Positions 8,138 through 15,188 of a stretch of DNA of 42,832 nt are shown one piece after another. Position numbers and translations under genes: made by a program. How positions within the stretch are numbered: the stretch's first letter is position 1; every line of letters begins with the position of its first letter. Below the pieces are notes generated by a model. The model did not search any database and had not been told where the DNA came from. It saw only the letters and a list, made by a program, of their open reading frames with translations. This DNA is from VFZS01 sp964353255 (lineage in GTDB: Bacteria > Acidobacteriota > Terriglobia > Bryobacterales > Bryobacteraceae), in assembly GCA_964353255.1 (NCBI GenBank), contig CAYGVJ010000029.1:1-42832 (forward strand). The letters are read 5' to 3'.

Positions 8138-8394
8138 GGTAAGTCTCCCGACTTGCCGCCTGAGCAGGGTAAGTCTCCCGACTTGCCACTCTGCTCCCCG
8201 CCGGGGTCGAGTGGGGCGGCCGCGACGGGACCGGGTGGCGATTGCGCGAGCGGCCGGTGAAAGCGGCCCAGGCGGAGGCCGTACCGGTCCCAGGCGCTGA
8301 CCGTTTCGGCCTGAAAGCGTCGGGCGAGCTTCTCGGTACTGAGGATGGCGAAGCAGGGCCGGATCGTAATACTCGGGATGTCAACCTGGGGCAT
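8077..8394 (-). CDS. Doubtful small ORF spanning palindromic repeats
   Basis: A 105-codon frame begins at ATG 8394, 28 bases after the reductase stop, with a GGGGGA 8 bases upstream. The first ~55 residues look protein-like (ITIRPCFAILSTEKLARRF, SAWDRYGLRLGRFH). The second half reads through two palindromic repeats, giving GKSGDLP twice, and overlaps the 3' end of the gene on the other strand. It may be a short real gene extended by repeat insertion, or a decayed fragment. No known domain was recognised. Confidence 0.25.
   Translation of the reverse strand: MPQVDIPSITIRPCFAILSTEKLARRFQAETVSAWDRYGLRLGRFHRPLAQSPPGPVAAAPLDPGGEQSGKSGDLPCSGGKSGDLPYGFGGCSLVFSSGRGGGVS
8137..8187. repeat. Two direct copies of a short palindrome (REP-like)
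   Basis: A 21-base unit (gggtaagtctcccgacttgcc) occurs at 8137-8157 and 8167-8187 with no mismatch, period 30. Each unit folds into an 8-bp hairpin (one G-T pair) with a TCCC loop. The first copy begins immediately after the TAG stop of the upstream gene. There is no T-run, so it is a weak candidate for intrinsic termination; it looks like a repetitive extragenic palindrome. Confidence 0.7.
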
Positions 8395-8422
8395 GCGAGG
8401 TCCCCCGTCTCAACCGACCCGC

Positions 8423-9310
8423 TCAGCCCAGCAACCGCCGCGCCCGCTCGACGTTGTCCCGCACCTGGTCGCTGTAACGCGGGTACATACCCACGATTAC
8501 CGCGTCCTGCGGCTTGATGCTCGCGTAAGCCGTACGGAAGGCCTCCTCGAGCTGCCGCGGCGAGTCGGTTAGCCGCCCCGCCGCCAGTATCTTGAACGCC
8601 AGGCAGCTCTTCTTGCTCTGGTGGATGGTCCGGTACATCCGCGGCGGATCATCGGGCAGGAACACCTCGCCGTAGGGCGGTCTCTGTCCGAGAATCTTCT
8701 GAAGCTCCTCCTGCGGGCGCGTCACGTAGTACACGCAGGTCATGTAGAAGTCAATGTCCCAGTTTTGCTCCTCGGTCGCTTCCACCACTTCCGGGTTGTG
8801 CGTCGAAAGACCCACCAGCACGCCGCTATCCCGCACGGCCTTGAGAAACTCCCGGATCTTGTGCTGTTCCCCGCCGCGCCAGCGCCGGTCGGTGACCCCG
8901 CCATGATGCGCAATCCCCAACGGCCCCAGCTTGGCCAGCTTCGGAATCTCGGTGAGGTCCTCTTCCATGGGCCGCCCGCTCACCAGGATCGCTTGCAGCT
9001 TGCCCCCCTCGGCCCGGTACCGCTGGAGATCCTCCAGGCCCCGCCCGCCCTGCGAGAACTGCCAGGTGTTGATCCCCTGGGCTTCGCACTGCCTCAAGGT
9101 CTGGCAGACTCGCTCGGCGGTGAACCACTCCAGCATGTGCTGGCTGAAGAGTGCGTTGAAATGCGAGTAGCCATAGAACGGGTTGGCGCCCACAATCAGG
9201 CGCGTGATCTGGTGCTTGCCCAGGCGCACCGTAGGCAGCAGCGGCGCGGTCTGCGCCGAACCGGCGGCCAGCAGGGCCGCCGATTTCAGGAAACCTCGGC
9301 GAGATTCCAT
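8423..9310 (-). CDS. Tat-exported aldo/keto reductase-like TIM-barrel protein
   Basis: A 295-residue protein from ATG 9310; the frame is open upstream, but this start yields a twin-arginine signal (ESRRGFLKSAALLAAGSAQ). The body resembles the aldo/keto reductase barrel: VRLGKHQITRLIVGANPFYG at the N-terminus, GINTWQFSQGGRG, LGIAHHGGVTDRRW, VGLSTHNPEVVEATEEQNWD and DAVIVGMYPRYSDQVRDN near the end. The usual catalytic Tyr/Lys set is not obvious, so enzymatic activity is uncertain. It begins 8 bases after the PEBP stop and is probably last in a minus-strand operon. Confidence 0.75.
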   Translation of the reverse strand: MESRRGFLKSAALLAAGSAQTAPLLPTVRLGKHQITRLIVGANPFYGYSHFNALFSQHMLEWFTAERVCQTLRQCEAQGINTWQFSQGGRGLEDLQRYRAEGGKLQAILVSGRPMEEDLTEIPKLAKLGPLGIAHHGGVTDRRWRGGEQHKIREFLKAVRDSGVLVGLSTHNPEVVEATEEQNWDIDFYMTCVYYVTRPQEELQKILGQRPPYGEVFLPDDPPRMYRTIHQSKKSCLAFKILAAGRLTDSPRQLEEAFRTAYASIKPQDAVIVGMYPRYSDQVRDNVERARRLLG

Positions 9311-9318
9311 CCGGGCCC

Positions 9319-9777
9319 TCAGCGGCGCTCGTAGCGCCCCATGTAACGCGCTTCTTCCAGCACGTGCCCTTTCAGCGCGCGGTCCAGCCCCGCGCGCCGC
9401 GCGCCCACCTTCAACCCCAGCGCGGGCACATCCACCGCCATCAGCTTGAAGAAGTACCGGTGCGCCCCGTGACCGCGTGGCGGGCACGGCCCGCCGTAGC
9501 CGGGCTTGCCGAAGTCGTTGACTCCGCTCACGCCCGCTTGGCCGGGCTTGAACCCCTGCGCCAGCGTGTGCGCCGTCGCCGGGATGTCCCACAGCAGCCA
9601 GTGATTCCACGTGCCCACTGGAGCGTCCGGGTCGTCCACAATCAAGGCAAAGCTCCCCGTCTTGGCCGGCTCGCCGCTCCATTCCAGCGCCGGTGACAGG
9701 TCTGCCCCGTCGCAGGTATGAATCTTCGGTATCGTCGCGCCTTCCGCGAAGGCGTTGCTCATCACTTTGAACGCCAT
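9319..9777 (-). CDS. YbhB/YbcL family (PEBP-like) protein
   Basis: A 152-residue phosphatidylethanolamine-binding-protein fold. ATG 9777 is chosen because GGGGAGGG lies 5-12 bases upstream and the protein then starts MAFKVMSNAFAEGATIP as in the family. Hallmarks are YbhB/YbcL-like HTCDGADLSPALEWSG, LIVDDPDAPVGTWNHWLLWD and GYGGPCPPRGHGAHRYFF, containing the anion-binding DPDAP and GPCPP..HRY motifs. The bacterial members are cytosolic and their ligand is unknown. Upstream, between this gene and the GH88 gene, lies a REPIN-like inverted repeat, so the two may be separately expressed. Confidence 0.92.
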   Translation of the reverse strand: MAFKVMSNAFAEGATIPKIHTCDGADLSPALEWSGEPAKTGSFALIVDDPDAPVGTWNHWLLWDIPATAHTLAQGFKPGQAGVSGVNDFGKPGYGGPCPPRGHGAHRYFFKLMAVDVPALGLKVGARRAGLDRALKGHVLEEARYMGRYERR

Positions 9778-9789
9778 CAAACCCTCCCC

Positions 9790-9888
9790 GCCAAAAACGG
9801 GGACTGAACCCATTTTTCGCCGGCAGCGAGTCCTTCTCGACCAGCAGCGCCCATCACGCGAAAAATGGTGTCTGTCCCCGCTTTTGGC
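9790..9888. repeat. REPIN-like imperfect inverted repeat
   Basis: Two 30-base arms at 9790-9819 and 9859-9888 are inverted copies matching at 26 of 30 positions, separated by 39 bases that contain a small CGAG/CTCG hairpin. The arms carry a CGGGGAC...CCATTTTTCG pattern like that of REP sequences mobilised by RAYT (REP-associated tyrosine) transposases; that assignment is from memory of the pattern. No transposase lies in the window. The right arm overlaps the 3' end of the GH88 gene. Confidence 0.75.
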
Positions 9889-11014
9889 AACTACCTACCC
9901 CCAGCGCCCTATCCAACCCCTCCACAAAGAAATGCTCGCCCCACATCACCGACTCGGCCACGCCCAACTTCTTGTGGACATGATACACCCCGCCTTTGAG
10001 TATCCCTTCCCAGGCAGGGTCCGACTTAGCCACATACTTCAGGCACAAAGTTCTCAAGATATGCCGCGCCGATTGGTCGTATAAGTGCCCCTTCACCGGG
10101 TCGGCGCACAGCTCGGCAAGCTGTAGCAACCCGCAGGCGGCGATCGCCGCCGCCGAGGTATCCACCAGCGAGCGGCTTTCCTCCGGAGCGTCATAGTCCC
10201 AGGGGGGCACGCCGTCAGCCGGCGTGTGCGCGATGTAGTAATCCGCGCAGGCCTCCGCCGTAGCCAGAAAACGCGGGTCGCGGGTGAAACCATAGACCGT
10301 GCCAAAGCCGTAGAGCGCCCAGGTCAGCCCGCGCGACCAGCAGGAGTCCCCCCGCCAGCCCTGGTGCGTGCTCTGCCGCAGGAACTCTCCCGTCTCCAAG
10401 TTGAACAGGCCCTCGTGCGCCGTCGAGCCGTCGCCCCGCACCAGCACCCGCCGCGTGGTCAGCGAATGCCGCAGGGCCAGATCGTCGAGCTTCCGGTCGC
10501 CGGTCTGCGCCGCGGCGTAGAAGATGATCCCCACGTTCATCATGATGTCGATGAACAGGGAGTCCTCGGAAACGAACGAGCGCAAGTACTCGCCCTTCTC
10601 CCTGAACCGCAGACCCATGGTGCGACCGGCCTGAATCAGCACGTCGTTGAGCGCCGCCTCCCCCGACATCAGGTACCAGCGAAAGTACGTGGACCAGAAG
10701 ATGAACCCCAGGTCGTGCACTTCGCGGTCCAGCTTGCGCGGCTCCAGCGGCCGGGTGTAGCGCACCGCCTGCTTGCGCCACCACTCGCCTTCCTCGGCGC
10801 CCTCGCCGCGCCGCGCGAAGATCCACATCATGCCCGGCAGAAACCCGTCGCACCAGTGCGTCCACGCCGGCAGGTCGTGCTTCCAGCGGCCCGCGTGGGT
10901 GTACATGGGGTAGAAGTCCGGGTGGCGCTCGACGAGCCGCCGCACCTGCGCGCGCGCAAAATCCAGAGCCTCTTCAAACAGTTTCCGATCGGTCTCCTGC
11001 GCAAACGTGATCAC
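9854..11014 (-). CDS. GH88 unsaturated glucuronyl hydrolase-like enzyme
   Basis: A 386-residue (alpha/alpha)6-barrel hydrolase. It starts at GTG 11014, overlapping the hpt stop by four bases. Family marks include WCDGFLPGMMWIF, VHDLGFIFW (candidate acid/base D101), LFIDIMMN (D156, counterpart of the second catalytic Asp), and STHQGWRGDSCWSRGLTWAL near residue 220-240. GH88 enzymes release unsaturated uronic acids from oligosaccharides made by polysaccharide lyases. No signal peptide is seen, so it would act in the cytosol on imported oligosaccharides. Its last ~12 residues (ending KRGQTPFFA) and its stop are encoded by a repeat arm, so the native C-terminus has been replaced or extended. Confidence 0.88.
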   Translation of the reverse strand: MITFAQETDRKLFEEALDFARAQVRRLVERHPDFYPMYTHAGRWKHDLPAWTHWCDGFLPGMMWIFARRGEGAEEGEWWRKQAVRYTRPLEPRKLDREVHDLGFIFWSTYFRWYLMSGEAALNDVLIQAGRTMGLRFREKGEYLRSFVSEDSLFIDIMMNVGIIFYAAAQTGDRKLDDLALRHSLTTRRVLVRGDGSTAHEGLFNLETGEFLRQSTHQGWRGDSCWSRGLTWALYGFGTVYGFTRDPRFLATAEACADYYIAHTPADGVPPWDYDAPEESRSLVDTSAAAIAACGLLQLAELCADPVKGHLYDQSARHILRTLCLKYVAKSDPAWEGILKGGVYHVHKKLGVAESVMWGEHFFVEGLDRALGVGSCQKRGQTPFFA

Positions 11015-11553
11015 GGCTTAGCCCCCTCCTCCAGCACGCAGATGTCGCTCAGGTTGCGGTAGTTCTCCGCGTAGTCCAGGCCGTAACCCACCACGAACTC
11101 GTCCGGTATCTGGAAACCGACGTAGGCCACGTCCACCGGCCTGATCCGCCGGCTGGGCTTGTCCAGCAGCGCCACGATCCGCAGTGAGCGCGGCTTGCGC
11201 TGCGCAAGCACGTGCATCAGGTAGTTCAGGGTGACGCCGGTGTCTACGATGTCCTCCACCACCAGTACGTCCGCTCCCTCGATCGAGCTGTCCAGGTCTT
11301 TGGTCAGTTTCACCTCGCCCGAGGTGGTCTTGCCCTTGCCGTAACTGGAGATGCCGATGAAATCGATGCGGGTCGAAGACTTCATGGCCCGCGACAGGTC
11401 CGCGAGGAAGAAGCACGCTCCCTTGAGGATGGCAATCAGCCAGACAGGACCGCCGGGGTAGTCCCGGTCGATCTGGGCGCCTAACTCCCGGATGCGCGCC
11501 TGGATCCGCTCCGCCGGTATCAGAACACGCAGCGCGGGTTCCACCGTCGCCAT
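11011..11553 (-). CDS. hpt: Hypoxanthine phosphoribosyltransferase
   Basis: A 180-residue purine salvage enzyme of usual length, converting hypoxanthine or guanine plus PRPP to IMP or GMP. The PRPP-binding loop VLVVEDIVDTGVTL is at ~96-109. The flexible-loop region ISSYGKGKTTSGEV is at ~68-81, and the base-binding end VDVAYVGFQIPDEFVVGYGLD is at ~139-159. It starts three bases after the stop of the M15-like gene and overlaps the GH88 start by four bases (11011-11014). The neighbours are therefore co-transcribed, although a functional link between purine salvage and them is not obvious. Confidence 0.96.
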   Translation of the reverse strand: MATVEPALRVLIPAERIQARIRELGAQIDRDYPGGPVWLIAILKGACFFLADLSRAMKSSTRIDFIGISSYGKGKTTSGEVKLTKDLDSSIEGADVLVVEDIVDTGVTLNYLMHVLAQRKPRSLRIVALLDKPSRRIRPVDVAYVGFQIPDEFVVGYGLDYAENYRNLSDICVLEEGAKP

Positions 11554-11556
11554 GGT

Positions 11557-12396
11557 CTAGCCGCCCCCGCTGCGCAACGGGCCGCTGGGCGGGCCGACGT
11601 GAATGTGGGGGCCGGTAGACCTGCCCGACAGGAAGCTGCGGAAAGCGATGAACGGTATGCCCACGGCGCGGAGCTGACTGCGCAACCAGATCCCTTCCGC
11701 CTGGTTCGGGTCAACCGCCACATCGATGCGTCCGCGATGGTCGAAACCCAGGGCGCGATGCACGGCCGTATCTCCGCGCGCACTTACCGGCAGCGGCTTC
11801 GAGAAGCGCTTCGCGAAGGCTTCCGAAATCCCCCGGAGTTGTGCGAACTGGAAGACGGCCAGGCCGTCATATCGCTCCACCAGACCGGGGAAGTCCGCCG
11901 CCGCGGGCGCCTCCTCCAGTCTTGCCATCCAGGCCTGCTCAGCCCGCGCCATTGCCGCCAGCTCCCGCAACAGCCTGGCCCGCGAGGCCGCCAGGCCCAG
12001 CGCCTTGCGGCTGCTGTCAAACTCCTCCAACAGCGGCGTCAGCGCCTGCCGCGGCAGCGCTCCCGCCTCGACCAGCTTCTCGGCCCGCTCCAGCCGCGCC
12101 TGGCGCCGCTCGTGCCGCCGCGTGGCTGCCGCCACCAACTCCTCGGCCTGCTGCTCGGTCAGCTCCTCCACCGACACATTGCCGTACAGTATGCGCTCCA
12201 GGATCCGGGCATCGGCGGCGTCCTCCTCCTCCTGTCGCGCTTGCTCCAGGGCCGAGCGCGGCAGCGCCCCAGCCTCCACCAGCTCCGGGACTCGGGAACC
12301 ATCCCGCGACTCGCGCAGCATCTCCACCAGCGTGGGCGGCTGCCCTTGCGCCACCGCGCAGCACAGCGCACCCGCCACAACCGCCGCCCGGACCAT
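11557..12396 (-). CDS. Secreted helical protein with M15-like metallopeptidase end
   Basis: A 279-residue protein from ATG 12396, giving signal peptide MVRAAVVAGALCCAVAQG. The middle (~25-190) is helical and charged. It contains a repeated motif, ELVEAGALPRSAL (38-50) and KLVEAGALPRQAL (107-119). The C-terminal ~90 residues carry ALGFDHRGRIDVAVD and later TGPHIHVGPPS. This H...D...HxH arrangement recalls the zinc site of M15/VanY-type peptidases, though the classical SxHxxGxAxD is not exact. A cell-wall-directed peptidase or binding protein is possible. It heads the operon with hpt and diverges from rsfS. Confidence 0.6.
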   Translation of the reverse strand: MVRAAVVAGALCCAVAQGQPPTLVEMLRESRDGSRVPELVEAGALPRSALEQARQEEEDAADARILERILYGNVSVEELTEQQAEELVAAATRRHERRQARLERAEKLVEAGALPRQALTPLLEEFDSSRKALGLAASRARLLRELAAMARAEQAWMARLEEAPAAADFPGLVERYDGLAVFQFAQLRGISEAFAKRFSKPLPVSARGDTAVHRALGFDHRGRIDVAVDPNQAEGIWLRSQLRAVGIPFIAFRSFLSGRSTGPHIHVGPPSGPLRSGGG

Positions 12397-12403
12397 CCTT
12401 CTG

Positions 12404-12416
12404 ATTGTAGTACGAT
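12404..12416. promoter_or_regulatory. Abutting divergent -10 boxes between the M15-like gene and rsfS
   Basis: The 13 bases ATTGTAGTACGAT form a near-perfect dyad. Read on the minus strand they give TACAAT (12404-12409), seven bases before ATG 12396, suggesting a leaderless mRNA. Read on the plus strand they give TACGAT (12411-12416), upstream of the GAGGAG and GTG of rsfS. The whole gap is only 36 bases. Confidence 0.5.
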
Positions 12417-12432
12417 GAGGGCGAGGAGTTGA

Positions 12433-12825
12433 GTGCCGAGCTTCAGCGACCCGCCAGAGCCCCCCCGAACCGCCAGCCCCCCTGAGGATCTCGAGCACCC
12501 CGTCTGGTTGATTGCCGCCCGCGCGGCTGAATCCAAGAAGGCTCTCCGGGCGGTGGTGCTCGATCTAAGGAGTATCTCCGGGTTCACCGACTACTTTTTG
12601 ATCTGCTCCGGCGCCAACAGCCGCCAGATCCAGGCCATCAGTGACGAGATCCAGTTGCAGCTCGGGCGCCGCGGCCACGCCCCGCTCGGCATCGAGGGCT
12701 ACGAGCACGCCGAATGGATTCTGGGAGACTACGGCGACCTGATCGTCCACGTTTTCTCGGAGACGGCCCGCGCGTACTATGACCTGGAGCGGCTATGGCG
12801 CCACGCCAAGCCGGTCCAGCTCTAG
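12433..12825 (+). CDS. rsfS: Ribosome silencing factor RsfS
   Basis: A 130-residue RsfS/Iojap protein. It binds L14 of the 50S subunit and blocks subunit joining under nutrient limitation. GTG 12433 follows GAGGAG at 12423-12428. The fold is recognisable from WLIAARAAESKKALRAVVLD, SGFTDYFLICSGANSRQIQA, GYEHAEWILGDYGDLIVHVF and ARAYYDLERLW. An N-terminal Pro-rich extension of ~15 residues precedes the domain. It stands alone, without the usual nadD partner in the window. Its last 33 bases overlap the 3' end of dapF on the other strand. Confidence 0.95.
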   Translation: MPSFSDPPEPPRTASPPEDLEHPVWLIAARAAESKKALRAVVLDLRSISGFTDYFLICSGANSRQIQAISDEIQLQLGRRGHAPLGIEGYEHAEWILGDYGDLIVHVFSETARAYYDLERLWRHAKPVQL

Positions 12826-13626
12826 ATAGAACTCCCCTCCCGCCACAATCTCCGCCGGTCCCGTCAGCCAGATCTCGTCCTCCCAGCGCAGCTTCAGCGG
12901 CCCCGCCGGCGTCCGCACCTGCACCGGGCTTTCCGCCAAGCCTCGCAACACTGCGGCCGCAAAGGCCCCCGTCGAGCCGGTTCCGGAACTCATGGTCTCG
13001 CCTACACCCCGCTCCCAGAAGCGCGCCTCCAGCGTGTGCCGGTCCACAGGCCGCACCAGCGAGACGTTGGTCCGCCGCGGGAAGAAGCGGTGCGCCTCGA
13101 TCTCCGCGGCCAGCGCGCGCCAATCCGGCGGGAACTCCTCCACCAGCAGCGCGCACTGCGGGTTGCCCACGTCCAGCACCGTGACCTCCACCGTCCCCCG
13201 CGCCAGCTCCAGCGGCAGCCGGAGCTGGTCCTGGCGATACCTCGGCCGCCCCATGTTCATTTCGAACACGAACTCCAGCTCGCGCCGCTCCAGCGGCCGC
13301 AGGTGCTTCAGGCCCGCGCCGGTAAGAATGCGAACTTCCTCCTGCGCCAGTCCCGCATCCAGCAGAAAGGCGGCCGCACAGCGGGTGCCGTTGCCGGAGA
13401 TCTCCGCCTCGCTGCCGTCGGCGTTGAACAGCCGGATCGAAGCGTCGCACCCCGGCGCCTCCGGAGAGGCGGGCCTCACCAGCAGCCACCCGTCGGCGCC
13501 CACCCCCGTGTGGCGATCGCAGATCGCCTGCGCCACCGCCGGCAGAGCCTCGCGAGGCGCCTGGTAGGCCCAGGTCAGCAGGAAGTCGTTCTTGGCGCCG
13601 TGCGCCTTGGTAAAGGGAATCCTCAT
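12793..13626 (-). CDS. dapF: Diaminopimelate epimerase (second catalytic Cys replaced by Ser)
   Basis: A 277-residue enzyme of lysine and peptidoglycan precursor synthesis, interconverting LL- and meso-diaminopimelate in the cytosol. ATG 13626 overlaps the upstream stop by four bases. It shows MRIPFTKAHGAKNDF, ICDRHTGVGADG, FNADGSEAEISGNGTRC with active-site C83, LDVGNPQCALLVEE and FWERGVGETMSSGTGST. In well-studied DapF enzymes the last motif reads C-G-T-G after ERGxGET; here S214 occupies the cysteine position. Length and all other motifs are intact. It is either an active variant using Ser as one acid/base, or a related epimerase; the sequence alone cannot decide. Confidence 0.9.
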   Translation of the reverse strand: MRIPFTKAHGAKNDFLLTWAYQAPREALPAVAQAICDRHTGVGADGWLLVRPASPEAPGCDASIRLFNADGSEAEISGNGTRCAAAFLLDAGLAQEEVRILTGAGLKHLRPLERRELEFVFEMNMGRPRYRQDQLRLPLELARGTVEVTVLDVGNPQCALLVEEFPPDWRALAAEIEAHRFFPRRTNVSLVRPVDRHTLEARFWERGVGETMSSGTGSTGAFAAAVLRGLAESPVQVRTPAGPLKLRWEDEIWLTGPAEIVAGGEFYLELDRLGVAP

Positions 13627-15188
13627 GGCGCCCGCCTGTAGATCTCGATCACCGGCCCTCCCTTGACGCTGATCGTCTTCACACGATCGTACTTCGGCCC
13701 TGTCTTTCCGGCGCGCAGGATCGCAGTAGCCACCTTGTCCCCCGAGATCGCCATCGCCCACCGCTCCCGTAGAAACAGGTCCGGGCGGCCCATCACCGCC
13801 TCCCACTCCGGCCGGTTCCCTTCGTGCAACGCAGCGTGCAAGGGTATGCCGGCCTCGCGGAAGACGCCCGCCAAGTCCCCGAAGGAGATCAAGATACCAT
13901 CCCCGGGGGTCCACTGCGAGCGCAGGTATGCGGCAACCTCCCGCGTCCACGCGCGCCGCGCCTCGGAGTTCACCTGGGACTCCTTCCAACAGATCCAGGC
14001 CTCTGCGTGCGGGTAGGCTAGCCACGGTGCGACGGCCGCGCCCACCACCGCCAGCGCCAGCAGCGCCCGCATTCTTTGCGGCGCCAGCGCCGCCCAGGCC
14101 GCCGCAGCCAGGGCCAGCAGCGGCACGGCGGTCAGCCCGTAGCGCGTGTTGTAGTAAGTGAACGGCCAGAGCTGCGGCACGTAGATCGGGGTCCCCCCGG
14201 AGTGGATGCTCCACACATAGAACGCCGCGGGAAGCGCCAGCAGCCACACCGGCCACCATGCGCGCCGGTATAACGCCGCCACCAGCCCCGCCAGGCCGAC
14301 CCAGTACAGCCCCCAGCCAGCGCACAGCTTCACCGCGGCGCGGTATTGCAGCCATGCCTGGGCCCAGTCGCCATCGCCGGGATAGCGCCCCATCCCCTGC
14401 TCCAGGGCCCGCCGGTAGATCGCCAGCGCCGACCAGGGGCCGTTATAGAACTCCAAAGCGTTCCCGTAATACCACCAGTTGTGCGCCAGCCAATACAGCG
14501 GCCCCAGCGAGGCCACTGCGCCGAACAGAGCCGCGCAACGCAGGCGCCTTCGCCGCGCCGCCAGCAGAAAGTACAGCGCCACAAACGGGATCAGAAACCA
14601 GCCTTCATAGCGAGTCAGCGTCCCGGCCAGCGCCGCCAGCCCGGCCCCGGCCACCGATAGCAGCCCCTGTGTCTCGCGGAACCGCACCGTGAAGTACAAC
14701 AACGCCGCCAGCGTCGCCATGAACACCGGCTCGGTCATCGGCGTGGCCTGCAAGTAGAGCAGGTTGGGATTCAGCGCCAGCAGGCACAGGGCCGTGACCG
14801 CCGCCGCGCGGCTCTGGTAGGCTCGTCGCGCCGCCGCATACAGGAACAGTCCGGCGAGCACGAAGCACGCCGCCGTGGGGATTGCGCCCGCCAGCCCCGT
14901 CCGCCACAAGCGGTCATCCCGCACCAGTGGCAGCATCAGCAGGTGCGGCAACGGCAGCCACACCGTCCCAATCTGCTCCCAGTTCGGCGTGCGTGAGTCC
15001 CCCACGCGCCGGGCGATGTTCAGGTGCGCTTCCGCATCCCCGTAGTACGCCAGGTATCCTTGCCGGTAACTATACAGGACCGCGCCTGCGCTCAGCCCCG
15101 CCAGCAGCAGTGCCACCAGCGCGGTCTCGACGACCCTCCACGCCGCCCTAGAACGCGGTGAAGCTCTGGAACTCCTGGAAGCGCCCAT
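13623..15188 (-). CDS. GT-C type membrane glycosyltransferase-like protein
   Basis: A 521-residue polytopic protein. No other start codon is available downstream before the first helix, so ATG 15188 (GGAG five bases upstream) is used. This overlaps the PfkB gene by 41 bases. After helix one comes the loop motif YYGDAEAHLNIARRV (D51, E53, H55), typical of GT-C enzymes. A second conserved loop, NLLYLQATPMTEPVFMATLA, is the usual place of the second acidic pair, and LAGTLTRYEGWFLIPFV follows. The C-terminal ~110 residues are soluble (VAAYLRSQWTPGDGILISFG). It probably transfers a sugar from a polyprenyl-linked donor; the acceptor is unknown. Confidence 0.8.
   Translation of the reverse strand: MGASRSSRASPRSRAAWRVVETALVALLLAGLSAGAVLYSYRQGYLAYYGDAEAHLNIARRVGDSRTPNWEQIGTVWLPLPHLLMLPLVRDDRLWRTGLAGAIPTAACFVLAGLFLYAAARRAYQSRAAAVTALCLLALNPNLLYLQATPMTEPVFMATLAALLYFTVRFRETQGLLSVAGAGLAALAGTLTRYEGWFLIPFVALYFLLAARRRRLRCAALFGAVASLGPLYWLAHNWWYYGNALEFYNGPWSALAIYRRALEQGMGRYPGDGDWAQAWLQYRAAVKLCAGWGLYWVGLAGLVAALYRRAWWPVWLLALPAAFYVWSIHSGGTPIYVPQLWPFTYYNTRYGLTAVPLLALAAAAWAALAPQRMRALLALAVVGAAVAPWLAYPHAEAWICWKESQVNSEARRAWTREVAAYLRSQWTPGDGILISFGDLAGVFREAGIPLHAALHEGNRPEWEAVMGRPDLFLRERWAMAISGDKVATAILRAGKTGPKYDRVKTISVKGGPVIEIYRRAP

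Noticed and set aside
13627..14355. N-terminal extension of the dapF frame
   Set aside because: The upstream part lies antisense-free but in the wrong frame of the GT-C gene; the DapF family start MRIPFTKAHG at 13626 and a 4-base overlap fix the true start.
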